A stretch of 64,000 nt of DNA, from positions 62,001 to 126,000 of the forward strand of contig CAYNZP010000005.1 in assembly GCA_964401835.1 (NCBI GenBank). The letters run 5' to 3'. The DNA comes from CAYNZP01 sp964401835. GTDB lineage: Bacteria; Planctomycetota; Phycisphaerae; SM23-33. Under the pieces are notes generated by a model. The model worked only from the letters and a program-made list of their open reading frames with translations. It did not search any database and was not told the DNA's origin. The position numbers and the translations under genes were made by a program. Positions 41,654 through 51,472 of this stretch are shown piece after piece (the first letter of the stretch is position 1; every line of letters begins with the position of its first letter).

Positions 41654-42916
41654 GTGACTAACGAGTGGAGTTTAAACGTATCGCCGCGAATTCACCGGCT
41701 GCCACCGTATCTCTTTGCGCAGATAAACGCGATGAAGTACGAGAAACGCCGCAGCGGAGTGGATATTATTGACCTGGGCATGGGCAATCCTCTCGACCCA
41801 CCGCCAGCCGAGGTAGTAGATAAACTCTGCGAAGCCGCTAAAGACCCCAAAAACCACCGCTACAGCGTTTCTTCCGGCGTGTACAATCTCCGCCGCGAGG
41901 TGGCGGTTCAATATGAAAAACTCTTCAACGTATCACTCGACCCCGAAACCGAAGTGATAGCGACCATCGGCTCAAAGGAAGGTTTCTCTCACATGTGTCT
42001 GGCCTTGATGGGCCCGGGCGACTCGGCAATCGTGGGCGACCCCTACTTCCCGATTCATGTTTACGCGGTCGCGCTGGCTGAGGGCAACGTGATAAACGTT
42101 CCGCTGGGCAACGATGAAGAGTTCCTCAAAAGAGTCTCCTATGTTGCTGAGCATCTTTATCCAAAACCAAAGATGCTGATACTTAACTATCCGCACAACC
42201 CTACCGCGATGACGGTGGATAATGTCGACTTTTTTGACGCTGTAGTCGACCTGGCCAAGCGCACCGGCATAAAGATTATTCACGACTTCGCGTACGGCCG
42301 GACGTGTTTCGACGATTACAAGGCCCCCTCATTTATGCAGGCCAAGGGCGCCAAGGACGTCGGCGTCGAATTCATAACAATGTCCAAGCCATACAACATG
42401 GCTGGCTGGCGGATTGGTTTCTGCGTGGGTAACGCGGAAATGATCCGTGCGTTGAGCACGATCAAGGGCTATTACGATTACGGCATATTTCAGCCGGTGC
42501 AGATTGCCAGCATAATCGCCATGCGAAATTGCGAGGAAGATGTCGCAAAGCAGGCCGACATTTATCAACAACGCAGGGATGTGGTCGTATCGGGTTTGCG
42601 GAAAATCGGCTGGGAGGTCGAATCTCCGCGGGCGAGCATGTTCGTCTGGGCCAAGATATCCGAAAAGCACCTCGCCGGTCAGAGCACTATCGACTTCTGT
42701 CTGAGGTTGATGGAAGAAGCCGAAGTCGCCGTCGCGCCCGGAAGAGCTTTTGGCGAAAACGGCGAAGGCTATGTCCGTGTTGCTCTTGTCGAAAACGAGC
42801 AACGCCTGAAGCAGGCAATCAGGAATATCGACCGTGCGTTGAACAAGGGCATAAAGGCCCCCACCGCGTCGAAGAAGAAGGTAGCCGAAGACATCGAGCC
42901 AGCTGCAGGTGATTAA
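41654..42916 (+). CDS. Class I aminotransferase, AlaC-like
   Basis: The 420-residue product, starting with GTG at 41654 nine bases after the ppiC-like stop, is a fold-type I PLP enzyme. DIIDLGMGNPLDPPP, YSVSSGVYNLRREVA, VGDPYFPIHVYA, LNYPHNPTAMTVD and the PLP-lysine segment TMSKPYNMAGWRIGF match the AlaC/YfdZ alanine transaminase group, which also includes LL-diaminopimelate aminotransferase-like enzymes. The C-terminal 20 residues are an extra Lys/Glu-rich tail. The exact substrate is not decided by sequence. Confidence 0.88.
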   Translation: MTNEWSLNVSPRIHRLPPYLFAQINAMKYEKRRSGVDIIDLGMGNPLDPPPAEVVDKLCEAAKDPKNHRYSVSSGVYNLRREVAVQYEKLFNVSLDPETEVIATIGSKEGFSHMCLALMGPGDSAIVGDPYFPIHVYAVALAEGNVINVPLGNDEEFLKRVSYVAEHLYPKPKMLILNYPHNPTAMTVDNVDFFDAVVDLAKRTGIKIIHDFAYGRTCFDDYKAPSFMQAKGAKDVGVEFITMSKPYNMAGWRIGFCVGNAEMIRALSTIKGYYDYGIFQPVQIASIIAMRNCEEDVAKQADIYQQRRDVVVSGLRKIGWEVESPRASMFVWAKISEKHLAGQSTIDFCLRLMEEAEVAVAPGRAFGENGEGYVRVALVENEQRLKQAIRNIDRALNKGIKAPTASKKKVAEDIEPAAGD

Positions 42917-43015
42917 TTTGCCCAGGCCGCTCGTTTAGCCTCGCATCAAGACTTTCAGCTTTCTCCATTTGTTGTGCTTCATGCTGAGGGCACATTCCTG
43001 TAAACTACTTGGGCT

Positions 43016-44347
43016 ATGTTTCTTCGCAGATACGGAACATTTACCGGCGGCATTGATCTGCCGGACGAGAAAAACGACACAATCTCTGCGCCCATCGAAC
43101 CGTGGGAGCCGATCGAGTCTCTGCGCATTCCCTTGGCACCATTTGGCAAGATAGTTGCTGAGCCTATCGTAAAAGCTCTAGACAAAGTCACCGCTGGTCA
43201 AAAAATAGCTGCAGCTGTGGATGATAGCGGGATCGACATCTTCTCCCCGCTCTCGGGTAAAGTTGCAGGCTTGACGGTCGCCAGCGTACCTGTAGGCGAC
43301 AGCTTCGTCGAAAGCACAGCCATAGAGTTGACCCACCTTTCCAAACCAGCCGGGATTACTCCTGTCAGAGAAAAATTCTTATGGCTCGACGCGGATACTC
43401 ATACCATTTGTGAGCGGATTGCCGCGGGGGCTTTGACTACCCATCGACAGCCGGTAATGCTGCTGACTGACTGGATCAGTAAAGCTCGCCGAACTTCTTA
43501 CACAACACTAATCGCCAACGTCATGGAAAATCAGCCCTACGTCACAGCCAACCACCGCCTGCTGGCCGAACATGGCGTTGAGGTAATAAGAGGCCTGGCG
43601 ATTCTGGGCAAGGCAATCGGGGCTGACGACATCGTGCTCGTAGTGGACCAACGCAGGACAGGTGACTACCTGGAACTCGTGGGCCCAGCCCAAAGATATG
43701 GCGTAAATCTGACAGCACTTGTGCATAAATATCCAACCGGTGCCGATGAGATTCTTACAAAGGTTCTTACCCGGCAAGAGCTTCCGCCGGAATCCGATGC
43801 CATGGACGCCGGCGTTGCACTCATAGATGCCTCTACCTGTTTTGCGGTTTACAGGTGGGTCGCCTGCGAGATACCACCTACAGGCAGAGTCGTGACGCTT
43901 TCTGGGGAAAATTGCGAAAGAAAAGGAAACTTCTGGATACCGTTTGGTGTGAATTGCGGGGAACTTTTCCCCAGCAAAAATGGACAACTGCCAATCCACG
44001 GCGGGCCCATGACGGGTTTGCGGTGCAGCAGCGATTCTGTCATCACGACGTCAACGGATGCGGTATTGGCATTGGAAACGGACCATGCAGCCGCGCCAAG
44101 TCCGTGCATTCGTTGCGGGTGGTGCAGAGATCACTGCCCGGCAAGGTTGAATGTGGCTGAGCTTAACGACGCTTTTGAACTGGGGCTTATCGAGCACGCC
44201 CGCAAGGCATCGGTCATGGCCTGTGTGGAATGCGGAGTTTGCAGCTATGTCTGTCCGGCAAGACTGCCGTTGGCAAAACGCACAAAACAGCTCAAGAGAG
44301 TTATCAAGGCACTGGAAAAGAGAATTCCGCTTTTTACCAAAAGTTAA
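43016..44347 (+). CDS. RnfC-like protein with altered NADH/FMN-binding motif
   Basis: The 443-residue protein follows RnfC from end to end: an N-terminal GGI..P segment, a barrel-sandwich region, a Rossmann-like middle and two cluster motifs CIRCGWCRDHCP (from residue 364) and CVECGVCSYVCP (from 403). At the place of the RnfC glycine-rich loop (GLGGAGFPTHVK in typical members) it has AAGALTTHRQPVM, and in place of NGAECEPYLT it has NVMENQPYVT. The nucleotide site thus looks lost while the [4Fe-4S] ligands remain. It is 4 bases upstream of the RnfD-like gene. No rnfG, E, A or B is present. Confidence 0.85.
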   Translation: MFLRRYGTFTGGIDLPDEKNDTISAPIEPWEPIESLRIPLAPFGKIVAEPIVKALDKVTAGQKIAAAVDDSGIDIFSPLSGKVAGLTVASVPVGDSFVESTAIELTHLSKPAGITPVREKFLWLDADTHTICERIAAGALTTHRQPVMLLTDWISKARRTSYTTLIANVMENQPYVTANHRLLAEHGVEVIRGLAILGKAIGADDIVLVVDQRRTGDYLELVGPAQRYGVNLTALVHKYPTGADEILTKVLTRQELPPESDAMDAGVALIDASTCFAVYRWVACEIPPTGRVVTLSGENCERKGNFWIPFGVNCGELFPSKNGQLPIHGGPMTGLRCSSDSVITTSTDAVLALETDHAAAPSPCIRCGWCRDHCPARLNVAELNDAFELGLIEHARKASVMACVECGVCSYVCPARLPLAKRTKQLKRVIKALEKRIPLFTKS

Positions 44348-44350
44348 TTT

Positions 44351-45601
44351 ATGAACACCGAAACGCAAAAAAATGAAGCAGAGCCAAAGAATATCGGCAA
44401 CGAAAAGTTGCCACAGCTTGAGATGCCATTTGTTCGTGCGCCCGAGCGTGTAAGGACAATATTCCTTGTAATCCTGTTCGTGGCTTGTGGGCCGTTGGCA
44501 GCAGGTATCGTCATTTTCGGCTGGCGTGCACTCGTCGTGGCGATTATTTCGGTCATCTCCTGCACGACAATCGAAAAGCTCTATTACAGAATCACCCGGA
44601 CACCCGCCCTTCTCGGCAGAAGTCATGCCTGGCTGACCGGTGTGCTTCTTGCACTGACGCTACCTGCCTACGTGCCATGGTACATCCCACTCATCGCATC
44701 GGCGTTTGCGATAATTGTCGGAAAGGCGATTTTCGGCGGTGTCGGGCATTTTCTATGGCAGCCTGCCCTGCTTGGCAGATTGGTTGTAACCGTAATATTC
44801 CCGGCTACACTCACAACGCCCTTTGCGAACTTCAACAACGCCGCACCTGTCCTTGCGCAAAACAAAATAATCCTGGGCGACATAAAAGCCGCCAAGCATG
44901 TTGAAGATTACCGTCAATGGCATCGAATTCACCCTGGCTCGGTAGCTGACGCATTTATCGTAACCCGCCCCAAAGCGATACTCGCCGGACTCACCAGCAG
45001 CGAAGAGCCCGTTTATAGCGGCCTGAATATGCCAGCTGACATTCCGCGTGCCAAGTCAGCAGTATTGAAAAAACTCCCCCCGATAAACGATCTTATCTAC
45101 GGCGTAAGGCCCGGTTCCATCGGTGAAACATGCGCGATAATGATAATAGTGGCCGGCCTGTATCTGGTTTATCGCAATTATGTCAAATGGCAACTCCCGA
45201 TGGCCTTTGTCGTATCGACATGGATAATGCTGGCAATCGTGCCGATTAAACTGGCCGGGCCGAACAACACAATTGAAGTTACCTGGTTCCCACTATGGTC
45301 GCAGGGCCTGGCTGCGGGGTTTACTTACGTGAACTATCAACTCCTCAGCAGCGAACTGCTGCTGGCAGCGTTTTTCATGGCACCGGAGATGACATCTCGG
45401 CCGGTGACCACGGGAGGTCAGGTTCTGTTCGGCATCGGTTGCGGTGTCGCGGGAACACTGTTCCAGCTTTATCTTGCCCTGCCGATAGCATTCTATATGG
45501 CTGTTCTGGTAATGAACACCTTCACGCCCGCAATCGAATCAATGTGGCATCCGCGAGTGCTGGGCAAACGCCGTTTTGAGTGGGTATTCAAACACACATG
45601 A
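44351..45601 (+). CDS. RnfD/NqrB-like membrane protein without the FMN-threonine motif
   Basis: The 416-residue product has about ten membrane helices and the RnfD core SHAWLTGVLLALTLPAYVPW, IIVGKAIFGGVGHFLWQPALLGR and GSIGETCAIMIIVAG. RnfD and NqrB bind FMN covalently at the Thr of a D-G-x-S-G-A-T motif; the matching region here reads VADAFIVTRPKAIL and lacks it. It may conduct ions or anchor the RnfC-like protein without being flavinylated. The stop overlaps the queE start by four bases (ATGA). Confidence 0.83.
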   Translation: MNTETQKNEAEPKNIGNEKLPQLEMPFVRAPERVRTIFLVILFVACGPLAAGIVIFGWRALVVAIISVISCTTIEKLYYRITRTPALLGRSHAWLTGVLLALTLPAYVPWYIPLIASAFAIIVGKAIFGGVGHFLWQPALLGRLVVTVIFPATLTTPFANFNNAAPVLAQNKIILGDIKAAKHVEDYRQWHRIHPGSVADAFIVTRPKAILAGLTSSEEPVYSGLNMPADIPRAKSAVLKKLPPINDLIYGVRPGSIGETCAIMIIVAGLYLVYRNYVKWQLPMAFVVSTWIMLAIVPIKLAGPNNTIEVTWFPLWSQGLAAGFTYVNYQLLSSELLLAAFFMAPEMTSRPVTTGGQVLFGIGCGVAGTLFQLYLALPIAFYMAVLVMNTFTPAIESMWHPRVLGKRRFEWVFKHT

Positions 45602-46245
45602 ATGAAAAAATAATCGTTAATGAAATCTTCCTGAGCATACAGGGCGAATCTATCCGCATGGGCCTGCCGTGCTCCTTCATTCGTCTGACCGGTTGCAATC
45701 TTCGATGCAACTGGTGCGATACTCAATACGCCCTCGAGCAAGGCAAGCCGATGAGCATCGAAGATATTCTCAAACAGGTAAAAAAACTTGCCTGTCGCAG
45801 AGTCGAGGTTACCGGCGGGGAACCGCTATTTCAGAGGGCTGCTTTGGGATTATTAACCCAACTCGTCGATGCAGGCTACGAAACGCTGCTGGAAACTAAT
45901 GGCTCGATCGATATCTCGCCGGTAGATGAACGTGTAATAAAAATAGTCGATTTCAAGTGTCCATCGAGCGGCCAGCAGGATTCAACCCACTGGAGAAACG
46001 TGGAGCATTTGAACAAGAAAGACGAGGTCAAATTTGTAATAGCCGACAGCAACGACTACAAGTATGCCAAATTGTCCATAGATGAATATGGGTTGGCTGG
46101 AAAATGTGCGGTTATTTTCTCCCCTGTCGCAGAAAAGCTCGATCCGGCTAAGCTCGCGAAATGGATTATCGGCGACGGATTAGACGTGCGACTGGGCCTG
46201 CAATTGCATAAAATTATCTGGCCAAATATTGAAAGAGGCGTTTGA
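45598..46245 (+). CDS. queE: 7-carboxy-7-deazaguanine synthase
   Basis: The 215-residue radical SAM enzyme has the cluster motif CNLRCNWC (CxxxCxxC) in RLTGCNLRCNWCDTQYA, the early EIFLSIQGES motif and RVEVTGGEPLFQ for SAM binding. It forms the 7-deazaguanine ring for queuosine. It is translationally coupled to the RnfD-like gene before it (ATGA) and to queD after it (TGATG). A start at 45580 inside the preceding gene is less likely. Confidence 0.92.
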   Translation: MNEKIIVNEIFLSIQGESIRMGLPCSFIRLTGCNLRCNWCDTQYALEQGKPMSIEDILKQVKKLACRRVEVTGGEPLFQRAALGLLTQLVDAGYETLLETNGSIDISPVDERVIKIVDFKCPSSGQQDSTHWRNVEHLNKKDEVKFVIADSNDYKYAKLSIDEYGLAGKCAVIFSPVAEKLDPAKLAKWIIGDGLDVRLGLQLHKIIWPNIERGV

Positions 46246-46604
46246 TGAAAGTAGAAGTTGTAAAGACATTCCGTTTTGAGGCGGCCCACTCGCTGCCGAA
46301 CGTACCCGAGGGTCACAAGTGCCGCAACCTCCACGGGCACAGCTACAGAATCGACATTCACGTCACCGATGATGTGGACGAGAAAGTCGGCTGGGTTATT
46401 GACTTTGGAGATATTAAAAAAGCGGTCGACCCTATACTGGCAAAACTCGACCATAAGTGTCTCAACGATATCCCCGGCTTGGAAAATTCCACCAGCGAAA
46501 TGATAGCCAAATATCTTTGGGATGCGATAACGCCTGAATTGAAGGGGCTCTCGGCTATAGCCGTGTGGGAATCGGACACTTCTCGCTGCATTTATCGAGG
46601 ATAA
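46245..46604 (+). CDS. queD: 6-carboxy-5,6,7,8-tetrahydropterin synthase
   Basis: The 119-residue T-fold enzyme begins KVEVVKTFRFEAAHSLPN and has the zinc and active-site motif CRNLHGHSYRIDIHV, then GWVIDFGDIKKAVDPIL and LDHKCLND. It makes carboxy-tetrahydropterin, the substrate of QueE, in the queuosine pathway. Its ATG overlaps the queE stop. No queC, queF or tgt gene is in the window. Confidence 0.94.
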   Translation: MKVEVVKTFRFEAAHSLPNVPEGHKCRNLHGHSYRIDIHVTDDVDEKVGWVIDFGDIKKAVDPILAKLDHKCLNDIPGLENSTSEMIAKYLWDAITPELKGLSAIAVWESDTSRCIYRG

Positions 46605-47402
46605 TTATTCATCGCTTTTGCCGATGATTACACCCGCCAGGGCATAAACACCTCGAATAACAAGCGTGATTACCAACAGGAACAGCAGGCATGTCCAAAT
46701 ATAGGTAAGAAGCGGCCAGACTTTCTCAACAACGTCTTTGAAACTGCTGCTGACAATTCCGATAAGCCCAATAATTACCGCTGCCGCCGCAAGTGCGATA
46801 AGTGTCGGCCTCATCGCCCTGCCGACCGGTGCCAGGCGAATGGCCAGACATATCGTAAGATATATAAATAATGGCACCTGCCACTTGAGCCAGTCGAGTG
46901 AAATCAACGTATCGCACATTCTCCGCAACAGGTGAATAATACTTGTAACCTGCTCCCAAAATCCGTCCCAGCTCGATGGAAGTTCTTTTGGCAATGCCGC
47001 CAGCCGCAATATTCCATCGGCTGTGGTAAATTGCTTTATCACCGGCTCACCCAGAAGTGAATGAACAATTATTATTGCCCCGGTGCATGCCAAAAACGCA
47101 AGCAATGCCGAAACTATCGGACCTACGATCTTCAGATGCGGCTGGGCCTCTGTGGTGCACTCGGAGTCTGAACTTTTTCTGCGGCCGGAGGATTTGTTCC
47201 TCATCGGCAGCAGTCTTGCCCTTTTAATCTCGCCGCCGGTTATGAGACAGCCGAATATGTACGCCATCTCGGAAACGACCGTTCCCGGAAACAAGGCCCA
47301 ATTGACCCATTCGGGCTTTAAGACCTGCGTCCAAAGCCTATAAACACCAGCCGCCGTAAAAAGTATCATAAAAAGCCAGAATATCAGGGCGATATAAATC
47401 AA
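46605..47402 (-). CDS. Multi-pass membrane protein of unknown function
   Basis: The 265-residue protein has about six hydrophobic segments; the first, IYIALIFWLFMILFTAAGVY, is at the N-terminus and a basic loop KRARLLPMRNKSSGRRKSS follows the second. The early FPGTVVSEMAYIFGCLITGG segment is unusual in a membrane protein and may be re-entrant. No family is recognised. The gene ends directly at the queD stop with no intervening base, so the two transcripts converge and may overlap. Confidence 0.65.
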   Translation of the reverse strand: MIYIALIFWLFMILFTAAGVYRLWTQVLKPEWVNWALFPGTVVSEMAYIFGCLITGGEIKRARLLPMRNKSSGRRKSSDSECTTEAQPHLKIVGPIVSALLAFLACTGAIIIVHSLLGEPVIKQFTTADGILRLAALPKELPSSWDGFWEQVTSIIHLLRRMCDTLISLDWLKWQVPLFIYLTICLAIRLAPVGRAMRPTLIALAAAAVIIGLIGIVSSSFKDVVEKVWPLLTYIWTCLLFLLVITLVIRGVYALAGVIIGKSDE

Positions 47403-47522
47403 TTCGGTTCACCTTTCTATTTGGACTATTATCGGCAAACCAAAGTGAATCGCTGAAGGCATACTCTCGCAGCAAACACCCGCATCGTTGACATGCGGCG
47501 CAAAGACAACGAAAATACTACC

Positions 47523-48065
47523 ATGGCTGAAGTCAGGGAAACACCTATTGTTAAGCTCATCTGTGGAATGATCTCTACCAGGGTAGAACTTTTCGAAGAG
47601 GCACAAAAGTGTCTGGAAAAAGCATACGGCCCCATTGACGTTGAAAGCGACGTAATGGACTTCGACCACACTCATTATTACGACGAGCAGATGGGAACCC
47701 CGCTGCTGCGAAAATTCATAGCTTTTGACAAACCTGCCACTCCAAAGGTTCTGCCAGAGATGAAGCTGCTGACAAATTCGCTCGAATGCGATTTCGCCTC
47801 AAAAGCCGGCCCTACACCAGCCAGGCCGATCAATCTCGACCCGGGCTATATCGAATTGTCCAAGCTTGTGCTTGCCAGCATGAAGAATTTCTCACACCGC
47901 ATTTACCTGGACCGGGGCGTTTTTGGTGAGATAACGCTTTTTTACAGGCAGGGTAATTGGGAAGCCCTTCCATGGACGTTCCCAGATTACGCCAGCGGGC
48001 AATATCATCCGTTTCTGACCAATGCGAGAAATCGTCTTCGAGAACATATCGACAAGGAGAAGTAA
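47523..48065 (+). CDS. DUF4416 family protein
   Basis: The 180-residue product (from the ATG at 47523; one at 47493 adds 10 residues) matches DUF4416, a family of bacterial cytosolic proteins: VKLICGMISTRVELFEEA, MDFDHTHYYDEQMGTPL and ARPINLDPGYIELSKLVLAS are the marks. The function is unknown. It is 3 bases upstream of the glycosyl-phosphate transferase gene, so these may be co-transcribed. No Shine-Dalgarno site helps choose the start. Confidence 0.82.
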   Translation: MAEVRETPIVKLICGMISTRVELFEEAQKCLEKAYGPIDVESDVMDFDHTHYYDEQMGTPLLRKFIAFDKPATPKVLPEMKLLTNSLECDFASKAGPTPARPINLDPGYIELSKLVLASMKNFSHRIYLDRGVFGEITLFYRQGNWEALPWTFPDYASGQYHPFLTNARNRLREHIDKEK

Positions 48066-48068
48066 AAA

Positions 48069-49160
48069 ATGATGATTTGGGCTGCCGTTGGAGCAATTAT
48101 TCTGGCGTTTGCAATCTCCGCATTTTCAACCGTCATGGCAATGCGAGTCTCCCATAAGACTGGCATGCTGGATTATCCAATGCCGCGAAAGACGCACGCC
48201 AAGCCGATGCCGCTTCTTGGCGGTTCGGCCATATTCGTGGCATTCCTGGCTCCAAGTTTGTTCGCTTTTGCCCTGGCGTCCTTCTGGGCCAAGACTGGCA
48301 TACCAACCTGGCTTCCCAGTGAACTTGCTATCCACATACAAGGTGCAGCCTCAAAAGTTCCAATGGGTCTTGGATTGCTGGCGGGCGCTTTCGTGTTGCA
48401 CATTGTCGGACTGATCGACGACCGCAAGCATTTAGGCCCCTGGCTGAAACTCATCACACAACTAATCGTCTGCACCGCTGTCGTCACGCTTCTTGATGTC
48501 CGAATACTGACAGCTGCTGGCGGGGTTACAAGTTCGATACTCACAATCATCTGGATGATCGTCATCATCAACGCGTTTAACTTCCTCGATAATATGGATG
48601 GGCTCTCTGCAGGCGTCGCCGCCATATGCGCAGCCGCCCTGCTAGGCGCGTCAGCTGGTGTGGGGCAGGTGTTCGTATCAGCGTGGCTTTGCCTTATGCT
48701 GGGAGCGGTCCTGGGCTTTTTACCGTTTAACTTCCCACCCGCAAAAATTTTCATGGGAGACTCCGGATCGTTGGTTATCGGATACGTCATGGCAGTAGTT
48801 ACGTGCCTGACAACATATGTAAAACCCGACGAAACATTCTATCTTTATGGAATATTCGTTCCGTTGGTCGTCATGGCCGTCCCGCTTTACGACACCTTGA
48901 GCGTGATATACTTGCGGATTCGCCTGCGCAAGAATCCGATGGTTGGCGACAGGCGCCACTTTTCACACAGACTTCTCAGGCGAGGCATGAGCCTGCGATC
49001 GGCTGTTCTGACGATCTATCTCTGCACAGCTGCAACAGCCATTGCCGCTACCCTTCTTGCTCACGTCGCAGATAATGTCGGTGCGGTGCTGGTCTTCGCC
49101 CAGACTATAGCGGTTATATGTATCGTTGCGATTCTTGAAGGAAGCAACATCAAATCATGA
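48069..49160 (+). CDS. WecA/TagO/MraY-family undecaprenyl-phosphate glycosyl-1-phosphate transferase
   Basis: The 363-residue protein has about eleven membrane helices and the family motifs: an opening with DYPMPRKTHAKPMPLLGG, NAFNFLDNMDGLSAGVA (Asp pair for Mg), FMGDSGSLVIGY and, in the last cytosolic loop, RRHFSHRLLRRGMS. It transfers a sugar phosphate from UDP-sugar to undecaprenyl phosphate and so starts an O-antigen, exopolysaccharide or cell-wall glycan. Its stop overlaps the start of the ligase-like gene by four bases. Confidence 0.9.
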   Translation: MMIWAAVGAIILAFAISAFSTVMAMRVSHKTGMLDYPMPRKTHAKPMPLLGGSAIFVAFLAPSLFAFALASFWAKTGIPTWLPSELAIHIQGAASKVPMGLGLLAGAFVLHIVGLIDDRKHLGPWLKLITQLIVCTAVVTLLDVRILTAAGGVTSSILTIIWMIVIINAFNFLDNMDGLSAGVAAICAAALLGASAGVGQVFVSAWLCLMLGAVLGFLPFNFPPAKIFMGDSGSLVIGYVMAVVTCLTTYVKPDETFYLYGIFVPLVVMAVPLYDTLSVIYLRIRLRKNPMVGDRRHFSHRLLRRGMSLRSAVLTIYLCTAATAIAATLLAHVADNVGAVLVFAQTIAVICIVAILEGSNIKS

Positions 49161-51466
49161 GTGAAAAACTCAAATCAAGCTCCTGGATAACACAGAATCG
49201 CCTAAGCAGCGCCCTAGAAACATTGGCGTTTGTTATACTGCTGGCATGCATCACCGGCCGATGCTTTATATCCGAAACCCCCGTCAGAACCTCCGCACTG
49301 GGCAAGGCGGCAGCACAACTGGCCCAGCCGCAAGCTCAGGAAGATTTACTACAAGCCGGCGAATATAACGAATTGGCAAGAACCACCTTAGCAGTCGGGC
49401 TGCTTATGGCAGTTGGCGTCTGGCTGCTTGCCGGTGCCATAAAAGGACATATACCAATTCGTCACGGCTGGTTTGTGATGCTTGTAATTATCTTCGCCAT
49501 TTTAAGTGCACTTTCCGCTTACGGAGCCAGCGACAAACGCTCTGCAATTACGAGCTGGTTTGAACAGGCAAGCATCTTGATCGCAGCTGTCATGGCGGTT
49601 CAGCTTTTCCGGGAAAAGAAAAAGTTCAATTTGTTCCTGGCTATCCTTGTCGGAATAGGCGGCGCATTGGCAGCTAAGGGGCTGTACCAGGTATTTGTCG
49701 AGGTGGGCGACAGGATTGGGGACTTTGAGATATATCGCGACGAGCGATTGGCTCAATTGGGCTTTGCTGATGATTCCCCAAGCGCCAGAGCATACGAGGC
49801 AAGGCTTAGGAGCAAGTCGGCGCTTGGTTTTATAAACCTGTCAAACATTTTTGGCTCGCTTTTGATAGTCCTCTTCCTGACCTCTGCCGGGTTGGCCTTG
49901 GGCAAACTCACCGAAGCCATTAAAAGGTTCAAAACTGATAAGGCTACGCTTAAACAAGGTGAAATCCACCTTCCAACGCTTGCAGCAATAATTACCCTGA
50001 TAATTCCAGCTCTTATTGGGGTTGTTTTGGTGTTCACAAATTCCCGTGGGGCAATTCTTGCGGGTATTTTTGCATCAATCGTAACTGTTGCAGTTTATTT
50101 TTGGCGCAAACAGCTTTCCAGACATTGGCGTAAGGCTGTCATCATCACTATTGTCATTTTTCTACTTGGGCTGGCAGCAGTTGTTGGGTACGGCCTGGAA
50201 AAAGACCGCTTGCCTACAAAGACAATGACGTTCCGATGGTATTACTGGACAGGAGCGGGAGAAATTTTCCGAGATAATATCGTCCACGGAGTTGGCGGAG
50301 GGAATTTCGGCTCGCACTATCTGCAATACAGAAGGCCTGAAGCTGAGGAATCTGTCAAAACGCCACACAATACTATCGTTTATTCAGCTTGCCAGTTCGG
50401 TTTGGCTGGTGGACTGTGCTACCTGGGCTTGGTTGGTTATGTCCTTGTTGGGATGTGCAAGCCAGAAAAAAATCAGCAAAGCCTTGAACAGCCGAACAAG
50501 CAGGACAGCTCGCAAAAAACGATCTGGCTGATAATGCTGCTGTGTCTTGTAGCGTTGGCAGCCCGCTTGGCTTTTGGCGGCGTCCCGAGAGACCCTAATG
50601 TAATCATTTTCGAAGCGATTCTTCCTGCAGCGGTGCTTGGGGCTATGCTCCTGGCGGCCTTATGGACTGGCAGAAAACTTTCAATCCAGCATGATTGCTC
50701 TCGGCTGGCACTGGCCTGCGGGCTTGGAGGATTTTTCCTGCACAACATGGTCTCCTACAGCCTTTGGATACCTGCAACGGCAACTGTCTTTTGGATTGCG
50801 GCAGGTGCGTGTCTGGCACAGAGTGATACTTCTCGTGAGAGAAAAATTACTTTCGCGCGCTGGCCCGTTGCGATTGTTACTGCAATCCTGATTGTTTGTT
50901 CAATAGCCATCTTCTGGCGGCCTTCTTATCGTAAGACAAGATTTCAAAATACCGCCCTTGAACAGTTCCGAAAGAACACGCCAATTGGCGCATTGGCTTT
51001 TGCGCACGCAGCCGCCATATTGGATAAATTTGACGCCTTAACCGCGGCTGACGCTGCAAAAGTAAGCATCGCCAATTTACCTTTTGTTCCGAAAAAGCAG
51101 CAGTTAGAGCTTTTAAATGGAGCCGCCAAATGTGCAGAAAAGGCGATTGAAAGAGACCTGGAGAACTACTCACACTGGAAATTAGCTGCGGATATCGAAG
51201 TTTTCAAATCCCTGAACAATAAACCATCAACAAAAGCACTTCAGCTCATGGCAAGAGCGATTGGATTAAATCCGCAGAATTCGCGCCTTCGTATAGACTA
51301 CGCAAAAATGCTCCTCAATTCTGGCGAGAACAAAAAAAGCCTTAACGAATTAGAACAGGCAATCAAGATTGAACAAAGCCTTCTGCCCGAAAGCTTCTAT
51401 CGATTCAGCGAAAAAGAACTCGCGGAAATCAAAGAACTTCAGCGACTGGCTCAAAGTTCACTTTAA
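49157..51466 (+). CDS. O-antigen ligase-like (Wzy/WaaL) membrane protein with C-terminal TPR region
   Basis: The 769-residue protein has about twelve membrane helices; the WzyC-type signature is LVFTNSRGAILAGIFASI and a large periplasmic loop carries HGVGGGNFGSHYLQYRRPE and KTPHNTIVYSACQFG, where the Arg and His residues typical of WaaL/Wzy lie. The last 170 residues are TPR-like helices (NPQNSRLRIDYAKMLLNSGE). The product probably joins or polymerises glycan chains on lipid carriers. It is coupled to the WecA-like gene upstream. Confidence 0.85.
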   Translation: MSEKLKSSSWITQNRLSSALETLAFVILLACITGRCFISETPVRTSALGKAAAQLAQPQAQEDLLQAGEYNELARTTLAVGLLMAVGVWLLAGAIKGHIPIRHGWFVMLVIIFAILSALSAYGASDKRSAITSWFEQASILIAAVMAVQLFREKKKFNLFLAILVGIGGALAAKGLYQVFVEVGDRIGDFEIYRDERLAQLGFADDSPSARAYEARLRSKSALGFINLSNIFGSLLIVLFLTSAGLALGKLTEAIKRFKTDKATLKQGEIHLPTLAAIITLIIPALIGVVLVFTNSRGAILAGIFASIVTVAVYFWRKQLSRHWRKAVIITIVIFLLGLAAVVGYGLEKDRLPTKTMTFRWYYWTGAGEIFRDNIVHGVGGGNFGSHYLQYRRPEAEESVKTPHNTIVYSACQFGLAGGLCYLGLVGYVLVGMCKPEKNQQSLEQPNKQDSSQKTIWLIMLLCLVALAARLAFGGVPRDPNVIIFEAILPAAVLGAMLLAALWTGRKLSIQHDCSRLALACGLGGFFLHNMVSYSLWIPATATVFWIAAGACLAQSDTSRERKITFARWPVAIVTAILIVCSIAIFWRPSYRKTRFQNTALEQFRKNTPIGALAFAHAAAILDKFDALTAADAAKVSIANLPFVPKKQQLELLNGAAKCAEKAIERDLENYSHWKLAADIEVFKSLNNKPSTKALQLMARAIGLNPQNSRLRIDYAKMLLNSGENKKSLNELEQAIKIEQSLLPESFYRFSEKELAEIKELQRLAQSSL

Positions 51467-51472
51467 TAGAGC

